Shown piece by piece: positions 51,710 to 60,532 of a DNA stretch of 64,000 bases. The stretch is from Bifidobacterium pseudocatenulatum DSM 20438 = JCM 1200 = LMG 10505. Its GTDB lineage: Bacteria; Actinomycetota; Actinomycetes; Actinomycetales; Bifidobacteriaceae. The translations under genes and the position numbers were made by a program. Under the pieces are notes generated by a model. The model saw nothing but the letters and a program-made list of their open reading frames with translations. It was not told the DNA's origin and ran no database searches. The stretch spans positions 496,001 through 560,000 of the forward strand of contig NZ_AP012330.1 in NCBI RefSeq assembly GCF_001025215.1, read 5' to 3'. The stretch's first letter is position 1. Every line of letters starts with the position of its first letter.

Positions 51710-52624
51710 TCACTTCTTCAGATCCTCTTCGGGAACGCGAAGCATCACCTCCTGTGTCATGCAGGCAACAAGCTCACCATCCTGCGTATACACCTTCGCC
51801 TGACCCAAGCCACGGCCGTGAGCTGCAGTAGGCGTATCCTGCACATACAAATGCCACTGAGTGATATCAATATCGCGATACCACCACATCGAATGATCGA
51901 TCGAAGCGAACGAAATACCAGGCGTGGCAATACTCAACCCAGCGCGACGTAACACCGGCTCCAACATCACCTGATCGCAGCCCATCGCCAACATCGCACG
52001 ATGCATAACCTGCGGAACATCAACCGTGCCGTCAGCCTTCATCCACACCATCTGTTTACCGGAATCATTGCTGGCGCTCTTCTTATCGGCACCCAACATA
52101 ATCGTGCGCGTCACATGACGAATGTCGAACGGCGACTTTTCCGCATAATATTTGGCAAACGAAGACTTCTCGGCAAATGGTTCCATAAGCTGCTTCGCGC
52201 TGGTCAACGCTTCCGGCTCCGGCACACCCTCCGGCATCGGATCAGCGAACTCAACACCCTCCTGACCCTGCTCCTGAAAACTGGCGATGGCGGTAAGAAT
52301 CGAACCCTGAGCCTGCGTGACATTTACACGACGAGCTGAAAACGAGCGGCCATCACGCAGATTCTCCACATCAAACAGCAAATCCTGACGAATATCACCG
52401 GCAGAAATGAAATAGCCATGAATCGAATTCGGCAGGCGAGACGGCGACACCGTTTTGGATGCGGCCATCATAGCCTGCGCAATCACCTGACCGCCATACA
52501 CGCGGCCAGTGGGGAAATACAGGCTTTCACCATTCACATACATATGATTGCGGTACATGGACGGCGTGCCCAGTTGAAGCACCTTTGCTAACCGTTGCAA
52601 TGGTGTGATTGCCGTTTCTGTCAT
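51710..52624 (-). CDS. tesB: Acyl-CoA thioesterase II
   Basis: TesB hydrolyses medium- and long-chain acyl-CoA. The 304-residue protein has the double hot-dog fold, with YGGQVIAQAMMAA and SIHGYFISAGD in the first half and SFASIDHSMWWYRD with the conserved Asp-His in the second. I chose the ATG at 52624 because GAGGAG lies 5 nt upstream; the frame stays open further but without a credible start. Why a bifidobacterium needs it is unclear; it may recycle CoA. Confidence 0.9.
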   Translation of the reverse strand: MTETAITPLQRLAKVLQLGTPSMYRNHMYVNGESLYFPTGRVYGGQVIAQAMMAASKTVSPSRLPNSIHGYFISAGDIRQDLLFDVENLRDGRSFSARRVNVTQAQGSILTAIASFQEQGQEGVEFADPMPEGVPEPEALTSAKQLMEPFAEKSSFAKYYAEKSPFDIRHVTRTIMLGADKKSASNDSGKQMVWMKADGTVDVPQVMHRAMLAMGCDQVMLEPVLRRAGLSIATPGISFASIDHSMWWYRDIDITQWHLYVQDTPTAAHGRGLGQAKVYTQDGELVACMTQEVMLRVPEEDLKK

Positions 52625-52772
52625 GACACTCCTCGATTCTTTTGAGTCGTATAGGTAACGCTTCGTTCCGGATTCGAGTCTACGCAAGGGCGGTAAATTT
52701 CGCCGGATTGTTTTGTAACGAATGCGTGAGAAGCGTGAACGGCAGGTAATCGTCAAACGATTCGCATACGGC

Positions 52773-52807
52773 AAAGCGCCGCACTTCGTAACGAAGCACG
52801 GCGCTTT
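52773..52807. repeat. Hairpin between tesB and the tandem repeats
   Basis: AAAGCGCCG pairs with CGGCGCTTT around an inner 6-bp stem (CTTCGT-a-ACGAAG). No T run follows on either strand. It may be an RNA 3' end for the ettA transcript, whose stop lies about 250 bp away. Confidence 0.55.
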
Positions 52808-52827
52808 ACTGAAATATGGGGTTAACC

Positions 52828-52946
52828 GGCCCTGCAATTATGGCCTTGCTTTGCAAGGCTCATTGTTACCCTCGTTCGGTTCTCGCCTCACTCAGGTTGA
52901 CCCTACGAACAGTCCACTGGACTGTTCGCTTAACAGGTCAGCCTGT
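52828..52946. repeat. Tandem intergenic repeat, unit 1 (119 bp)
   Basis: This unit starts with GGCCCTGCAATTA and contains TTGCAAGGCTCATTGTT, TCGCCTCACTCAG and the palindrome GAACAGTCC-act-GGACTGTTC. Unit 2 follows with a period of 119 bp and strong similarity. No ORF of note lies inside. Confidence 0.9.
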
Positions 52947-53060
52947 GGCCCTGCAATTACGGTCTTGCTTCGCAAGGCTCATTGTTGCCTTCGTTCGGCT
53001 GTCGCCTCACTCAGACTAAGCCTACAGACAGTCCATAGGACTGTCTGCTTAACGGCTTAG
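52947..53060. repeat. Tandem intergenic repeat, unit 2
   Basis: This second copy begins GGCCCTGCAATTA and runs to the ettA stop codon. Its palindrome, AGACAGTCC-ata-GGACTGTCT, differs from that of unit 1 by paired changes in both arms, so the hairpin is kept while the sequence varies. Confidence 0.9.
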
Positions 53061-54733
53061 CGGGTCAGCTTGCGATGGAGACGGTGGGGGCGAGCCGCGT
53101 CTTCGCCAAGACGAGCGATACGGTTCTCCTGATAGGCCTGGAAGTTGCCTTCGAACCAGTACCACTTGGCCGGATTCTCATCATCGCCTTCCCACGCGAG
53201 AATATGCGTGGCCACACGGTCGAGGAACCAACGGTCGTGAGAGATCACCACAGCGCAGCCCGGGAAGCCGAGCAGTGCGTTTTCAAGCGATTCAAGGGTT
53301 TCAACATCAAGATCGTTGGTCGGTTCGTCGAGCAGCAGCAGGTTGCCGCCCTGCTTCAGAGTCAAAGCAAGATTCAGACGATTGCGTTCACCACCGGACA
53401 GCACGCCGGTGAGCTTCTGCTGGTCGGAACCCTTGAAACCGAAGGACGCCACATACGCGCGGGTCGGCACTTCAACGCCGGCAACCTCGATGAAGTCAAG
53501 ACCGTCAGACACGGCCTCCCACAGGTTTTTATTCGGGTCAAGACCAGCACGATTCTGATCGACATAGCTGATCTGCACGGTCTCACCGATCTTCAGTGAG
53601 CCAGACGTCAACGGTTCAAGGCCGACAATGGTCTTGAACAGGGTGGACTTACCCACGCCGTTCGGGCCGATCACGCCGACAATGCCGTTACGCGGCAGCG
53701 TGAAGCTCAAATCGTCGATGAGCACGCGGTCGCCGAACGCCTTGTGAATATGCTCGGCTTCCAGCACAGTAGAGCCCAGACGCGGACCAGCCGGAATCTG
53801 AATCTCGGAGAAGTCAAGCTTCTTATTGTTACGAGCCTCCTGCTCCATCTGGTCGTAACGTTCCAGACGAGCCTTGTTCTTAGCCTGACGGGCCTTCGGC
53901 GAAGAACGCACCCAATCAAGTTCGCTCTTCAAGCGCTTGGCGAGCTTGGCGTCCTTGGCGCCCTGGATCTCCATACGCTTGGCCTTCGTCTCCAAGTACG
54001 TGGTGTAGTTGCCCTTATACGGGTACAGCTGACCACGGTCGACCTCGCAGATCCACTCAGCCACGTTATCCATGAAGTAACGATCGTGGGTAACGGCGAT
54101 GACGGCACCCTTGTACTGGTGCAGGAACTGCTCCAACCACAGAATCGACTCGGCATCAAGATGGTTGGTAGGCTCGTCAAGCAGCAGCAGATCAGGAGCT
54201 TCCAGCAGCAGCTTGCACAATGCCACACGACGGCGTTCGCCACCGGAGCACACCGTCACCGGAGTATCCGGATCCGGGCACTGCAGAGCATCCATAGCCT
54301 GCTCAAGCTGAGAATCAAGATCCCAACCGTTTGCGGCATCGATATCGTTCTGCAGCTTGCCCATCTCATCCATCAAAGCATCGAAATCGGCATCCGGATT
54401 GGCCATCTCTTCGCCAATCTGATTGAAACGAGCCACCTTTTCAGCGATCTCACCGAACGCCATCTTGATGTTCTCGCCAACAGTCTTGGTGTCATCCAGC
54501 GGCGGTTCCTGCTGCAGAATGCCGACGGTATAACCCGGAGTCAAAGAAGCTTCGCCATTAGACACGGTGTCGAGTCCGGCCATGATCTTCAGCAGCGTGG
54601 ACTTACCCATGCCGTTCGGGCCAACAACGCCAATCTTCGCGCCTGGCAGGAAGCTCAAAGTCACGTCATCGAGAATCACACGGTCGCCGAAGGCCTTGCG
54701 GGCCTTGATCATCTGGTAAATGAATTCAGCCAA
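53057..54733 (-). CDS. ettA: ABC-F protein EttA (energy-dependent translational throttle)
   Basis: EttA binds the ribosomal E site and gates the first elongation step according to the ATP/ADP ratio. The 558-residue protein has two ABC domains without membrane segments: Walker A GPNGMGKST and GPNGVGKST, signatures CSGGERRRVAL and LSGGERNRLNL, and the ABC-F linker between them. The N-terminus AEFIYQMIKARKAFGD fits EttA of actinobacteria and requires the unusual TTG start at 54733, with AAGGA 12 nt upstream; no ATG is in frame there. The stop codon adjoins a tandem repeat. Confidence 0.94.
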   Translation of the reverse strand: MAEFIYQMIKARKAFGDRVILDDVTLSFLPGAKIGVVGPNGMGKSTLLKIMAGLDTVSNGEASLTPGYTVGILQQEPPLDDTKTVGENIKMAFGEIAEKVARFNQIGEEMANPDADFDALMDEMGKLQNDIDAANGWDLDSQLEQAMDALQCPDPDTPVTVCSGGERRRVALCKLLLEAPDLLLLDEPTNHLDAESILWLEQFLHQYKGAVIAVTHDRYFMDNVAEWICEVDRGQLYPYKGNYTTYLETKAKRMEIQGAKDAKLAKRLKSELDWVRSSPKARQAKNKARLERYDQMEQEARNNKKLDFSEIQIPAGPRLGSTVLEAEHIHKAFGDRVLIDDLSFTLPRNGIVGVIGPNGVGKSTLFKTIVGLEPLTSGSLKIGETVQISYVDQNRAGLDPNKNLWEAVSDGLDFIEVAGVEVPTRAYVASFGFKGSDQQKLTGVLSGGERNRLNLALTLKQGGNLLLLDEPTNDLDVETLESLENALLGFPGCAVVISHDRWFLDRVATHILAWEGDDENPAKWYWFEGNFQAYQENRIARLGEDAARPHRLHRKLTR

Positions 54734-54891
54734 TGTTGTGTTCCATCCTTAAGAAACGTTGGAATTCCAGCGTGTTGCATGAGCGGTCAACGGAAACTCA
54801 ATCAAGGATTCCGGAACGCAACCCACGCACAATACCGTGCATAATTATCCCATACCCCATCTACACGGCGGTATGGGCGAAAGTCGTGCGC

Positions 54892-55815
54892 TCAGGCAGT
54901 AAGCGGAAGCAGCAGATGCTCATGCAAAGCAGGACGAACGATATTGTCGAAATCGCCAGATTCCGGGCATTGAATCGCAACAACCAAACCCTGCTTCGGC
55001 AAAACCGTAGTGATCTGACCGTACGCACCATCCGCACGATATGCCTCCTCATAAGGCGACATCCAGAACTGATAGCCATAACCGCACGTCCAAATATTGC
55101 TGTACGGAGTGTCGATCTGCTTGCCGGAAGCCTGCTTGACCCACGATTCGCTGACAATGCGCGTGCCATGCCAAGTGCCATCATTCAAATAGACCTGGCC
55201 AAGTTTCAACATATTTGCAAGCGACATGTAGATCCCGCCGCCTGCAATCGGATGACCTTGCGGGTCACATTCCCAAACAGGCCAACCCTGATCCAACTTG
55301 GAAAAAATCATGCCATACAAATACTCGCCAAGACGCATGCCGGCAGCCTGCTCCAACATGCGGCCCGCTAAATCAGAATCCGCAGACGAATAGCAGAACG
55401 TGCTGCCGGGCTCCGCCTCAACCCTGCGAGAGAACATGTACCGTAAATAATCAGGCGCACCAACACCACTGCGCCGGTCAGGGTTCATCAAATACGCATG
55501 ATTGAAACCGCTCGACATAGTCAGCAAGTGCCTCAGCGTGATCTGACCCAACTCCAGTTGCGCATCGGAGGGAACATACTCGGGGAACGAGTCGACCAAT
55601 CGCGAATCGAGCGACAGCAAGCCATCTTCAATCGCAATGCCGATAGCCGTCGAAACATAACTTTTCGTATGGGAATAAATATTACGATCCTGGTCGGGAA
55701 CGAAATGACGTTCCGCGATAATGGCGTCGCCATCCGCAATCGCAACGGCTTCGACGGGCAGGGACTCGCTTTCAATGAGTTTGACGAAATCGTTGAACAT
55801 ATTGATGGCACCCAT
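54892..55815 (-). CDS. Beta-lactamase-family serine hydrolase
   Basis: The 307-residue protein belongs to the class C beta-lactamase/esterase superfamily. The SxxK motif is in YSHTKSYVS, the Tyr motif in FCYSSADSDL, and a third motif may be DGAYGQITT in place of HxG/KTG. There is no signal peptide, so it acts in the cytoplasm, which makes a true beta-lactamase unlikely; an esterase or amidase is more probable. The ATG at 55815 has AAAGGAG about 6 nt upstream. It is a single gene between ettA and the deformylase gene. Confidence 0.85.
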   Translation of the reverse strand: MGAINMFNDFVKLIESESLPVEAVAIADGDAIIAERHFVPDQDRNIYSHTKSYVSTAIGIAIEDGLLSLDSRLVDSFPEYVPSDAQLELGQITLRHLLTMSSGFNHAYLMNPDRRSGVGAPDYLRYMFSRRVEAEPGSTFCYSSADSDLAGRMLEQAAGMRLGEYLYGMIFSKLDQGWPVWECDPQGHPIAGGGIYMSLANMLKLGQVYLNDGTWHGTRIVSESWVKQASGKQIDTPYSNIWTCGYGYQFWMSPYEEAYRADGAYGQITTVLPKQGLVVAIQCPESGDFDNIVRPALHEHLLLPLTA

Positions 55816-55964
55816 GAAATCTCCTTTGACACTGCCTTACGGTGCATTACGGAAACTGTAACGTAAGGCGGTTACGTACGATTGTTACATCAAACGATTT
55901 TTCCTAAGCCTGTCGCTAGATGGAGCGCCCGAAAAACCGCTAGGTGCCATGCCTGAAAAAGTCG

Positions 55965-56390
55965 TTAAATGATAATGCCTTCGCAATGATCGATCTCGTG
56001 CTGGATGATTTGCGCGGTGAAACCAGTGAATGTGGCATGACGCTCGCGGAACTTGCGATCCGCATACGAGACCTCAATGCGCTGGAAGCGGACCGTGCGG
56101 CGCTCGCCTTTGAGGGACAGACAGCCTTCGGAGGCGTCGTAGGCGCCGTCTTTCGCAGTGATCGTCGGGTTGAACATTACGAAGATGCGATCGCCGAAAT
56201 CCTCGTCCACGAATGCAATGATGCGCTTCGAGACGCCGATCATGTTTGCGGCCATGCCGACGCAGCCGTTGCGGTGTGCATCGAGAGTGTCTTTGAGATC
56301 CTGCGCGACGGCAAGATCCTCGGGCGTATTGAGCGCCTCCGCCGACGGCTGGCTCAAAAACGGAATGGACGTCATGATTTCGCGCTGCAT
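55965..56390 (-). CDS. def: Peptide deformylase-like protein with altered motif 1
   Basis: Deformylase removes the formyl group from new proteins using Fe2+. The 141-residue protein has the metal-ligand motifs EGCLSL and HEIDHCEG (H-E-x-x-H). Motif 1, normally GxGxAAxQ, reads CVGMAANM, so the conserved catalytic Gln is Met50. A deformylase-like subgroup in Firmicutes shares this GMAANMIG sequence, and its activity is less clear. It is shorter than typical deformylases of 165 or more residues. The ATG at 56390 has AGAGG upstream. The genome probably has another, standard def gene. Confidence 0.85.
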   Translation of the reverse strand: MQREIMTSIPFLSQPSAEALNTPEDLAVAQDLKDTLDAHRNGCVGMAANMIGVSKRIIAFVDEDFGDRIFVMFNPTITAKDGAYDASEGCLSLKGERRTVRFQRIEVSYADRKFRERHATFTGFTAQIIQHEIDHCEGIII

Positions 56391-56490
56391 GTGATGTTTC
56401 CTCTCGCTGGTTCCTTTGCTGGTCTGCCAACATTGTATGGCGTTATTGTGCGACGCCGTACGGCGATGGGACGGATGGCCGGTTCGCGCC

Positions 56491-56496
56491 TATCCT
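56491..56496 (+). promoter_or_regulatory. -10 element of the ribD-like gene
   Basis: TATCCT is followed by 8 nt and the ATG at 56505. This is again a leaderless arrangement, and it decides the start. Confidence 0.35.
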
Positions 56497-56504
56497 TTTA
56501 CGGA

Positions 56505-57041
56505 ATGTCTCGTGGCGATTTTGAAATGTGGGACCGCAATCGACGCAATATGCTTGGAACCATGGATGACATGCCTCAATATCGGAAATACATGACGCAG
56601 GCGCTGGAACTGGCCCATAAGGGAGCCGGTTGGGTGAATCCGAATCCGTTGGTCGGCACGGTGGTGGTCCGCGACGGCGAGATTCTCGCAGCCGGATACC
56701 ACGACCGCTACCGCGGACCGCATGCGGAACGCATGGCCTTCGACTACGCCGACGAGCATGGTGCCGACATGCATGGAGCCACGGTCATCGACACTCTCGA
56801 ACCTTGCTGCCATGTCGGATCGCAGCCGGCATGCACCGATCTAATTCTTTCGCACGGCATAACGCGCGTCGTGGTCGGTTCGATCGATCCGAATCCCATC
56901 GTGGCCGGCAAAGGACTTCGCATTCTTGAGGAAAACGGTGTGGAAGTGGTATATGACGTGATGCGGGCTGAATGCGACGCCATCAATCGCCATTTCTTCC
57001 ACTACATCACCACAGGAATGGGGGTGCGGACGAAATGTTGA
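56505..57041 (+). CDS. Stand-alone RibD-type pyrimidine deaminase domain
   Basis: This 178-residue protein corresponds to the N-terminal deaminase half of RibD, which deaminates diaminohydroxyphosphoribosylaminopyrimidine in riboflavin synthesis. The zinc-site motifs are complete: GPHAERMAF (H-A-E) and EPCCHVGSQPACTDLIL (P-C and second Cys). It ends with ECDAINRHFFHYITTGMG and a stop just where the reductase domain of RibD would begin. Other rib genes are absent nearby. It could be a truncated remnant or a functional deaminase with another role. The start is inferred from the -10 position; ATG codons at 56526, 56550 and 56562 are alternatives. Confidence 0.78.
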   Translation: MSRGDFEMWDRNRRNMLGTMDDMPQYRKYMTQALELAHKGAGWVNPNPLVGTVVVRDGEILAAGYHDRYRGPHAERMAFDYADEHGADMHGATVIDTLEPCCHVGSQPACTDLILSHGITRVVVGSIDPNPIVAGKGLRILEENGVEVVYDVMRAECDAINRHFFHYITTGMGVRTKC

Positions 57042-57072
57042 TAAATCAACGTTTTTTAGACCCTTTTTCCTA

Positions 57073-57101
57073 TTTGACAAATGATTTAACTATAGCTATT
57101 A
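57073..57101 (+). promoter_or_regulatory. Strong promoter of the xylo-oligosaccharide operon
   Basis: TTGACA (57073-57078), a 17-bp spacer and TATTAT (57096-57101) are close to the sigma-70-type consensus. A short inverted repeat, CTTC-gtaaaca-GAAG, lies just after the -10 and may be an operator. The leader runs about 165 nt to the binding-protein start. Confidence 0.75.
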
Positions 57102-57140
57102 TGTGCTTCGTAAACAGAAGACATAAATTTCGAAAGGAGG

Positions 57141-57269
57141 ATGATTCGTCAAGTGCAGTGGTTCCGCAGGACGGAACCCAGGTTTTCTGTTTGTGGGCAA
57201 CAACGATGTGCCGTTTATTTCTCGCATCGGCATTCGTCGGTGCGGGAGTTCACCGATGAAAGGGAATGA
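57141..57269 (+). other. Possible 42-codon upstream ORF in the operon leader
   Basis: An ATG directly after AAAGGAGG opens a 42-codon frame (starting MIRQVQWFRRTEP, Arg-rich, two Cys) that stops 3 nt before the binding-protein ATG. The ribosome-binding site touches the ATG, which is too close for normal initiation; a GTG at codon 5 would be 12 nt away. A hairpin, GGTTCCG-cagga-CGGAACC, lies inside. It may be a leader peptide or chance. Confidence 0.3.
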
Positions 57270-57272
57270 TCA

Positions 57273-58580
57273 ATGAAGATGAAAAGATTCGTGGCCGCGG
57301 CCATTGCTGCAGTCTCGTGCCTGAGCTTTGCCGCATGTGGTTCTGACACCGCCAGCAAGGACGAGAATGTGATTCACATCATGTCCTCGGGCGATTCCTC
57401 CGCGAATATGGAGCGGGCGCTGGTCGACGAATACAACAAGACCGCCGATGTCAAGGCTGTCCTTGATCTGGTGACAAGCGCGGATTATCAGAACAAGCTG
57501 CAGACGGTCATGTCGAACCCGAAGTCCGATTCGGCTCCCGACATTTTCTTCAATTGGGCGGATGCTTTGATGATCCAGTACGCTCGCGCCGATGTGAGCG
57601 CCCCGCTTGATGAGTATATGGAGAAGGATCCGGAACTCAAGGACAACTTCCTGCCGTCCATTCTTGACGCCGCCAAGGTCGATGGCAAGTATTACGGCAT
57701 TCCGGTGCGCGGAGTCCAGCCCATTGTGTTGTTCTACAACAAGAAGGTGCTCTCTGACAACGGCATCGAAGCCCCGACCACCTTCGACGAGTTCTGCGAT
57801 GCATGCGAGAAGCTGAAGTCCGCAGGCCTGACGCCGATCGCGCTGGGCGGCGGCGACCAGTGGCCGACGCTGAACTGGTATTCGGTCATCTATCAGCAGG
57901 TGATGGGCAATGACGACGTCCAGAAGATGATGGACGGCGGCGTGGACGAGTGGAGCTCGCCCAAGAGCAAGAAGGCGCTGGAGATTATCCGCGACATGGT
58001 CGAAAAGGGATACTTCGGCACTACGTACGATTCGGTCAAGCACACCGATGGTGCCGCCCCGGCTCTGCTGGAGCAGGGGAAGGCCGGCTTCGAGCTGATG
58101 GGCTCGTTCGGCTATTCGGGCCACAAGGCCGCGGCCCCTGAATTCACCAATGATGATCTCGGCTATATGGTCTTCCCGCCCATCGATGGGGTGAAGGGCG
58201 ACGCCAAGGATCTCGTCGGCAACCCGTGCAACTACTTCAGCATGAACAAGTACACCAAGCATCCTGAAGCCTGCGTCGAGTTCCTCAAGATGCTGTATTC
58301 CGATAAGTGCGTGGAGGATCAGCTGAAGGCCGGCAACCTGCCCGCAACGACCAACGCCAGCGAGATGGTGGAGAAGGTCGTGGACAATGCCTCCGACGGG
58401 GCTTTCCTCGAGTGGGAGTCTCAGGCGCTGACCGATGCTCCTCACTTCATGATCACTTGGACTCCGAACCATGTGTCCTCGTCGTCTCAGCCGATGCTCG
58501 ACGGCATGCAGCAGTATTTCAATGGCTCCATCGACATGGGCACCTTCATCGACGAGATGAAGGCCCTGCCGACCGAGTGA
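57273..58580 (+). CDS. ABC transporter sugar-binding lipoprotein
   Basis: This is the extracellular substrate-binding component of a carbohydrate ABC importer (family 1). The 435-residue protein has a lipoprotein signal peptide ending SFAACGSD (lipid-modified Cys22) and the usual family segments NKLQTVMSNPKSDSAPDIFF and YYGIPVRGVQPIVLFYNK. AAAGGGA lies about 8 nt before the ATG. Two permease genes follow, then two xylosidase genes, so xylo-oligosaccharides are the likely ligand. The ATPase is not encoded here; bifidobacteria commonly share one MsmK-type ATPase among sugar importers. Confidence 0.93.
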   Translation: MKMKRFVAAAIAAVSCLSFAACGSDTASKDENVIHIMSSGDSSANMERALVDEYNKTADVKAVLDLVTSADYQNKLQTVMSNPKSDSAPDIFFNWADALMIQYARADVSAPLDEYMEKDPELKDNFLPSILDAAKVDGKYYGIPVRGVQPIVLFYNKKVLSDNGIEAPTTFDEFCDACEKLKSAGLTPIALGGGDQWPTLNWYSVIYQQVMGNDDVQKMMDGGVDEWSSPKSKKALEIIRDMVEKGYFGTTYDSVKHTDGAAPALLEQGKAGFELMGSFGYSGHKAAAPEFTNDDLGYMVFPPIDGVKGDAKDLVGNPCNYFSMNKYTKHPEACVEFLKMLYSDKCVEDQLKAGNLPATTNASEMVEKVVDNASDGAFLEWESQALTDAPHFMITWTPNHVSSSSQPMLDGMQQYFNGSIDMGTFIDEMKALPTE

Positions 58581-58599
58581 TTTCACGATAGGACAGACC

Positions 58600-59553
58600 A
58601 TGGCAAAGCGTAACTCATCTGAGATGCAGACGGGGAACGCCGAGGGTCAGGTTCGTCGCCCAAAGAAGGGCGCCTCCTTTGTCGGAGGCGCCCGGCCTTC
58701 GGGCCTCTGGGCCGTGCCTGCGGCGGTGTTCTTCTTTATCTTCGGCATCCTGCCGCTGTTTATTGTGGTGGGGTTGTCATTCTTCAAATGGAATGGCTTG
58801 GGCACGCCCCAGTTCGCTGGAGGGCAGTACTGGGCCCAGTTCATTCATGATCCCAAAGTCATGAAAAGCGTCGGCGTCACGCTTACGCTGACGATTCTGG
58901 GCATCGTGACGCAAACGCCGCTCTCACTGTTGCTTGGCGCCTGGGCGGCGGGCCGGCAGCGGTATCGTGCGGTGTATACCGCCATCTACTTCATTCCATA
59001 TCTGTTGTCCGGCACGGCCATTGCCGTTGCCTGGCGCGCCATGCTCGATCCGAACTTCGGCATGCCGTCGAAGATGCGTTGGCTGTTCGGGGACGGCAAT
59101 ATCTTCGGCAACGCCTCCTCGGCCATCGCGGTGCTGGTGTTCGTCAGCCTGTGGCAGTTCACTCCCTTCCATGCACTGCTGTATCAGGGGGCTGTCCGTG
59201 CCATTCCGAAGACTTTGTATGAGGCCGCTTCCATCGATGGCGCCGGTAGGATTCGTCAGTTCTTCTGTATCACCATCCCCCAAGTCAGGAACACGCTGAT
59301 TACCTCGCTGCTGTTCCAGGTCGTGGGCGGCTTGACCGCATTTGACGCGATTCTGGTGTTGACCAAGGGCGGTCCCGGCACTGATACGCAGAATACCGCG
59401 TATTACATGTATTCGACGGCGTTCAAGGCGTACAACTATGGCTATTCGAGTGTCATCGCCGTGGTGCTGATCGTGATAGCGACCATCCTGTCCCTGGTGA
59501 TGGTGAAGGTGTCCGGATATGACAAGATGCGTAGCGAATTGGAGGGTATCTGA
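58600..59553 (+). CDS. ABC transporter sugar permease 1 (MalF type)
   Basis: The 317-residue inner-membrane permease has six predicted helices after a basic N-terminal tail. The ATPase-docking EAA loop is visible as YEAASIDGAGRIRQFFCITI. The start lies 19 nt after the binding-protein stop. Its stop shares bases with the next start (TGATG), so the two permeases are translationally coupled. It forms the membrane channel with permease 2. Confidence 0.93.
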   Translation: MAKRNSSEMQTGNAEGQVRRPKKGASFVGGARPSGLWAVPAAVFFFIFGILPLFIVVGLSFFKWNGLGTPQFAGGQYWAQFIHDPKVMKSVGVTLTLTILGIVTQTPLSLLLGAWAAGRQRYRAVYTAIYFIPYLLSGTAIAVAWRAMLDPNFGMPSKMRWLFGDGNIFGNASSAIAVLVFVSLWQFTPFHALLYQGAVRAIPKTLYEAASIDGAGRIRQFFCITIPQVRNTLITSLLFQVVGGLTAFDAILVLTKGGPGTDTQNTAYYMYSTAFKAYNYGYSSVIAVVLIVIATILSLVMVKVSGYDKMRSELEGI

Positions 59554-60419
59554 TGGCCACGAAACATGAAACGGGCGCGGTGAAAATTCCGAAGCGCCGT
59601 TCGCTCGAACGTCCAAACTGGGCTGCCGGTGTTTTGTCAACCCTATGGCTGCTGGTGGTCGTCGTACCGCTGTACATCATGGTCAAGGCGTCGATTGAGG
59701 ACAAGCCTCATTATTCCGAAGAGGGGCCATTGTCGTTGCCGACGATGTTCACCTTAGACAACTACACCAATGCGTTGGATCAGGGATTCCTGCAGGCATT
59801 CATCAACACGGCGATCGTCACCGTTTCGGTTGTGGCCATCGTGCTGATCGTGGTGCCGCCGTTGGCCTTCGCCATCGTCCGCAGCCGAAGCAAATTCGTG
59901 AATGGCGTGTTCCAGATCATGCTGCTGGGCATTGCGATCCCCGTGCAGGCCATCATCGTTCCGCTGTTCTTTATGATTCGCTCCGTTGGCTTGTACGACA
60001 ACCTGATCAGCGTGATTGTGGCGTCTGCCGCATTCTCGATTCCGATGTGCACCATCGTTCTGACGGCGTCGATGCGTCAGATCACCAATGAGTTGTATGA
60101 GGCCATGTCGGTCGACGGCGCGTCGGTGGTGAGGATTTTCTTCCAGCTGACCCTTCCCATGTCGAAATCGGGACTGGCGACCGTGATCATCTACTCCGCG
60201 ATGGGCGCATGGAACAACTTCATGTTCCCGCTTATCTTGACGCAGTCCGATTCCAACCGCGTGCTGACGCTGAACCTGTACCAGTATCAGAGCCAGTTCG
60301 GTATCGACATCCCCGGCATGATGGCCGCGGTCATCCTGTCCGTGCTGCCGATCTTGGTGGTGTACTTCATCGGACGTCGCTCGCTCGTCGACGGCATGAT
60401 GGGCATGGGCGGCAAGTGA
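59553..60419 (+). CDS. ABC transporter sugar permease 2 (MalG type)
   Basis: The 288-residue permease has six helices and the EAA loop YEAMSVDGASVVRIFFQLTL, followed by the C-terminal FIGRRSLVDGMMGMGGK typical of MalG-type subunits. It overlaps permease 1 by 1 bp. About 110 nt separate it from the xylosidase gene, without a terminator that I can see. Confidence 0.93.
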   Translation: MATKHETGAVKIPKRRSLERPNWAAGVLSTLWLLVVVVPLYIMVKASIEDKPHYSEEGPLSLPTMFTLDNYTNALDQGFLQAFINTAIVTVSVVAIVLIVVPPLAFAIVRSRSKFVNGVFQIMLLGIAIPVQAIIVPLFFMIRSVGLYDNLISVIVASAAFSIPMCTIVLTASMRQITNELYEAMSVDGASVVRIFFQLTLPMSKSGLATVIIYSAMGAWNNFMFPLILTQSDSNRVLTLNLYQYQSQFGIDIPGMMAAVILSVLPILVVYFIGRRSLVDGMMGMGGK

Positions 60420-60532
60420 GTATGGTGCCGGGGACGCCATAATGAGGGGTGTCCCCGGCATCGTCTCCGTCCAAATCAACGTCTTCGATCCGCACATGGA
60501 GGTGCGGACGAATGGTGAAAGGGTAAATTGTA

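Noticed and set aside
52828..53060. Tandem repeat as a CRISPR array
   Set aside because: There are only two units, with a 119-bp period and similarity over the whole unit, so there is no short repeat with unique spacers.
57270..58601. 443-codon minus-strand frame opposite the binding protein
   Set aside because: The plus strand encodes a full lipoprotein with signal peptide, and the minus frame is compositional.
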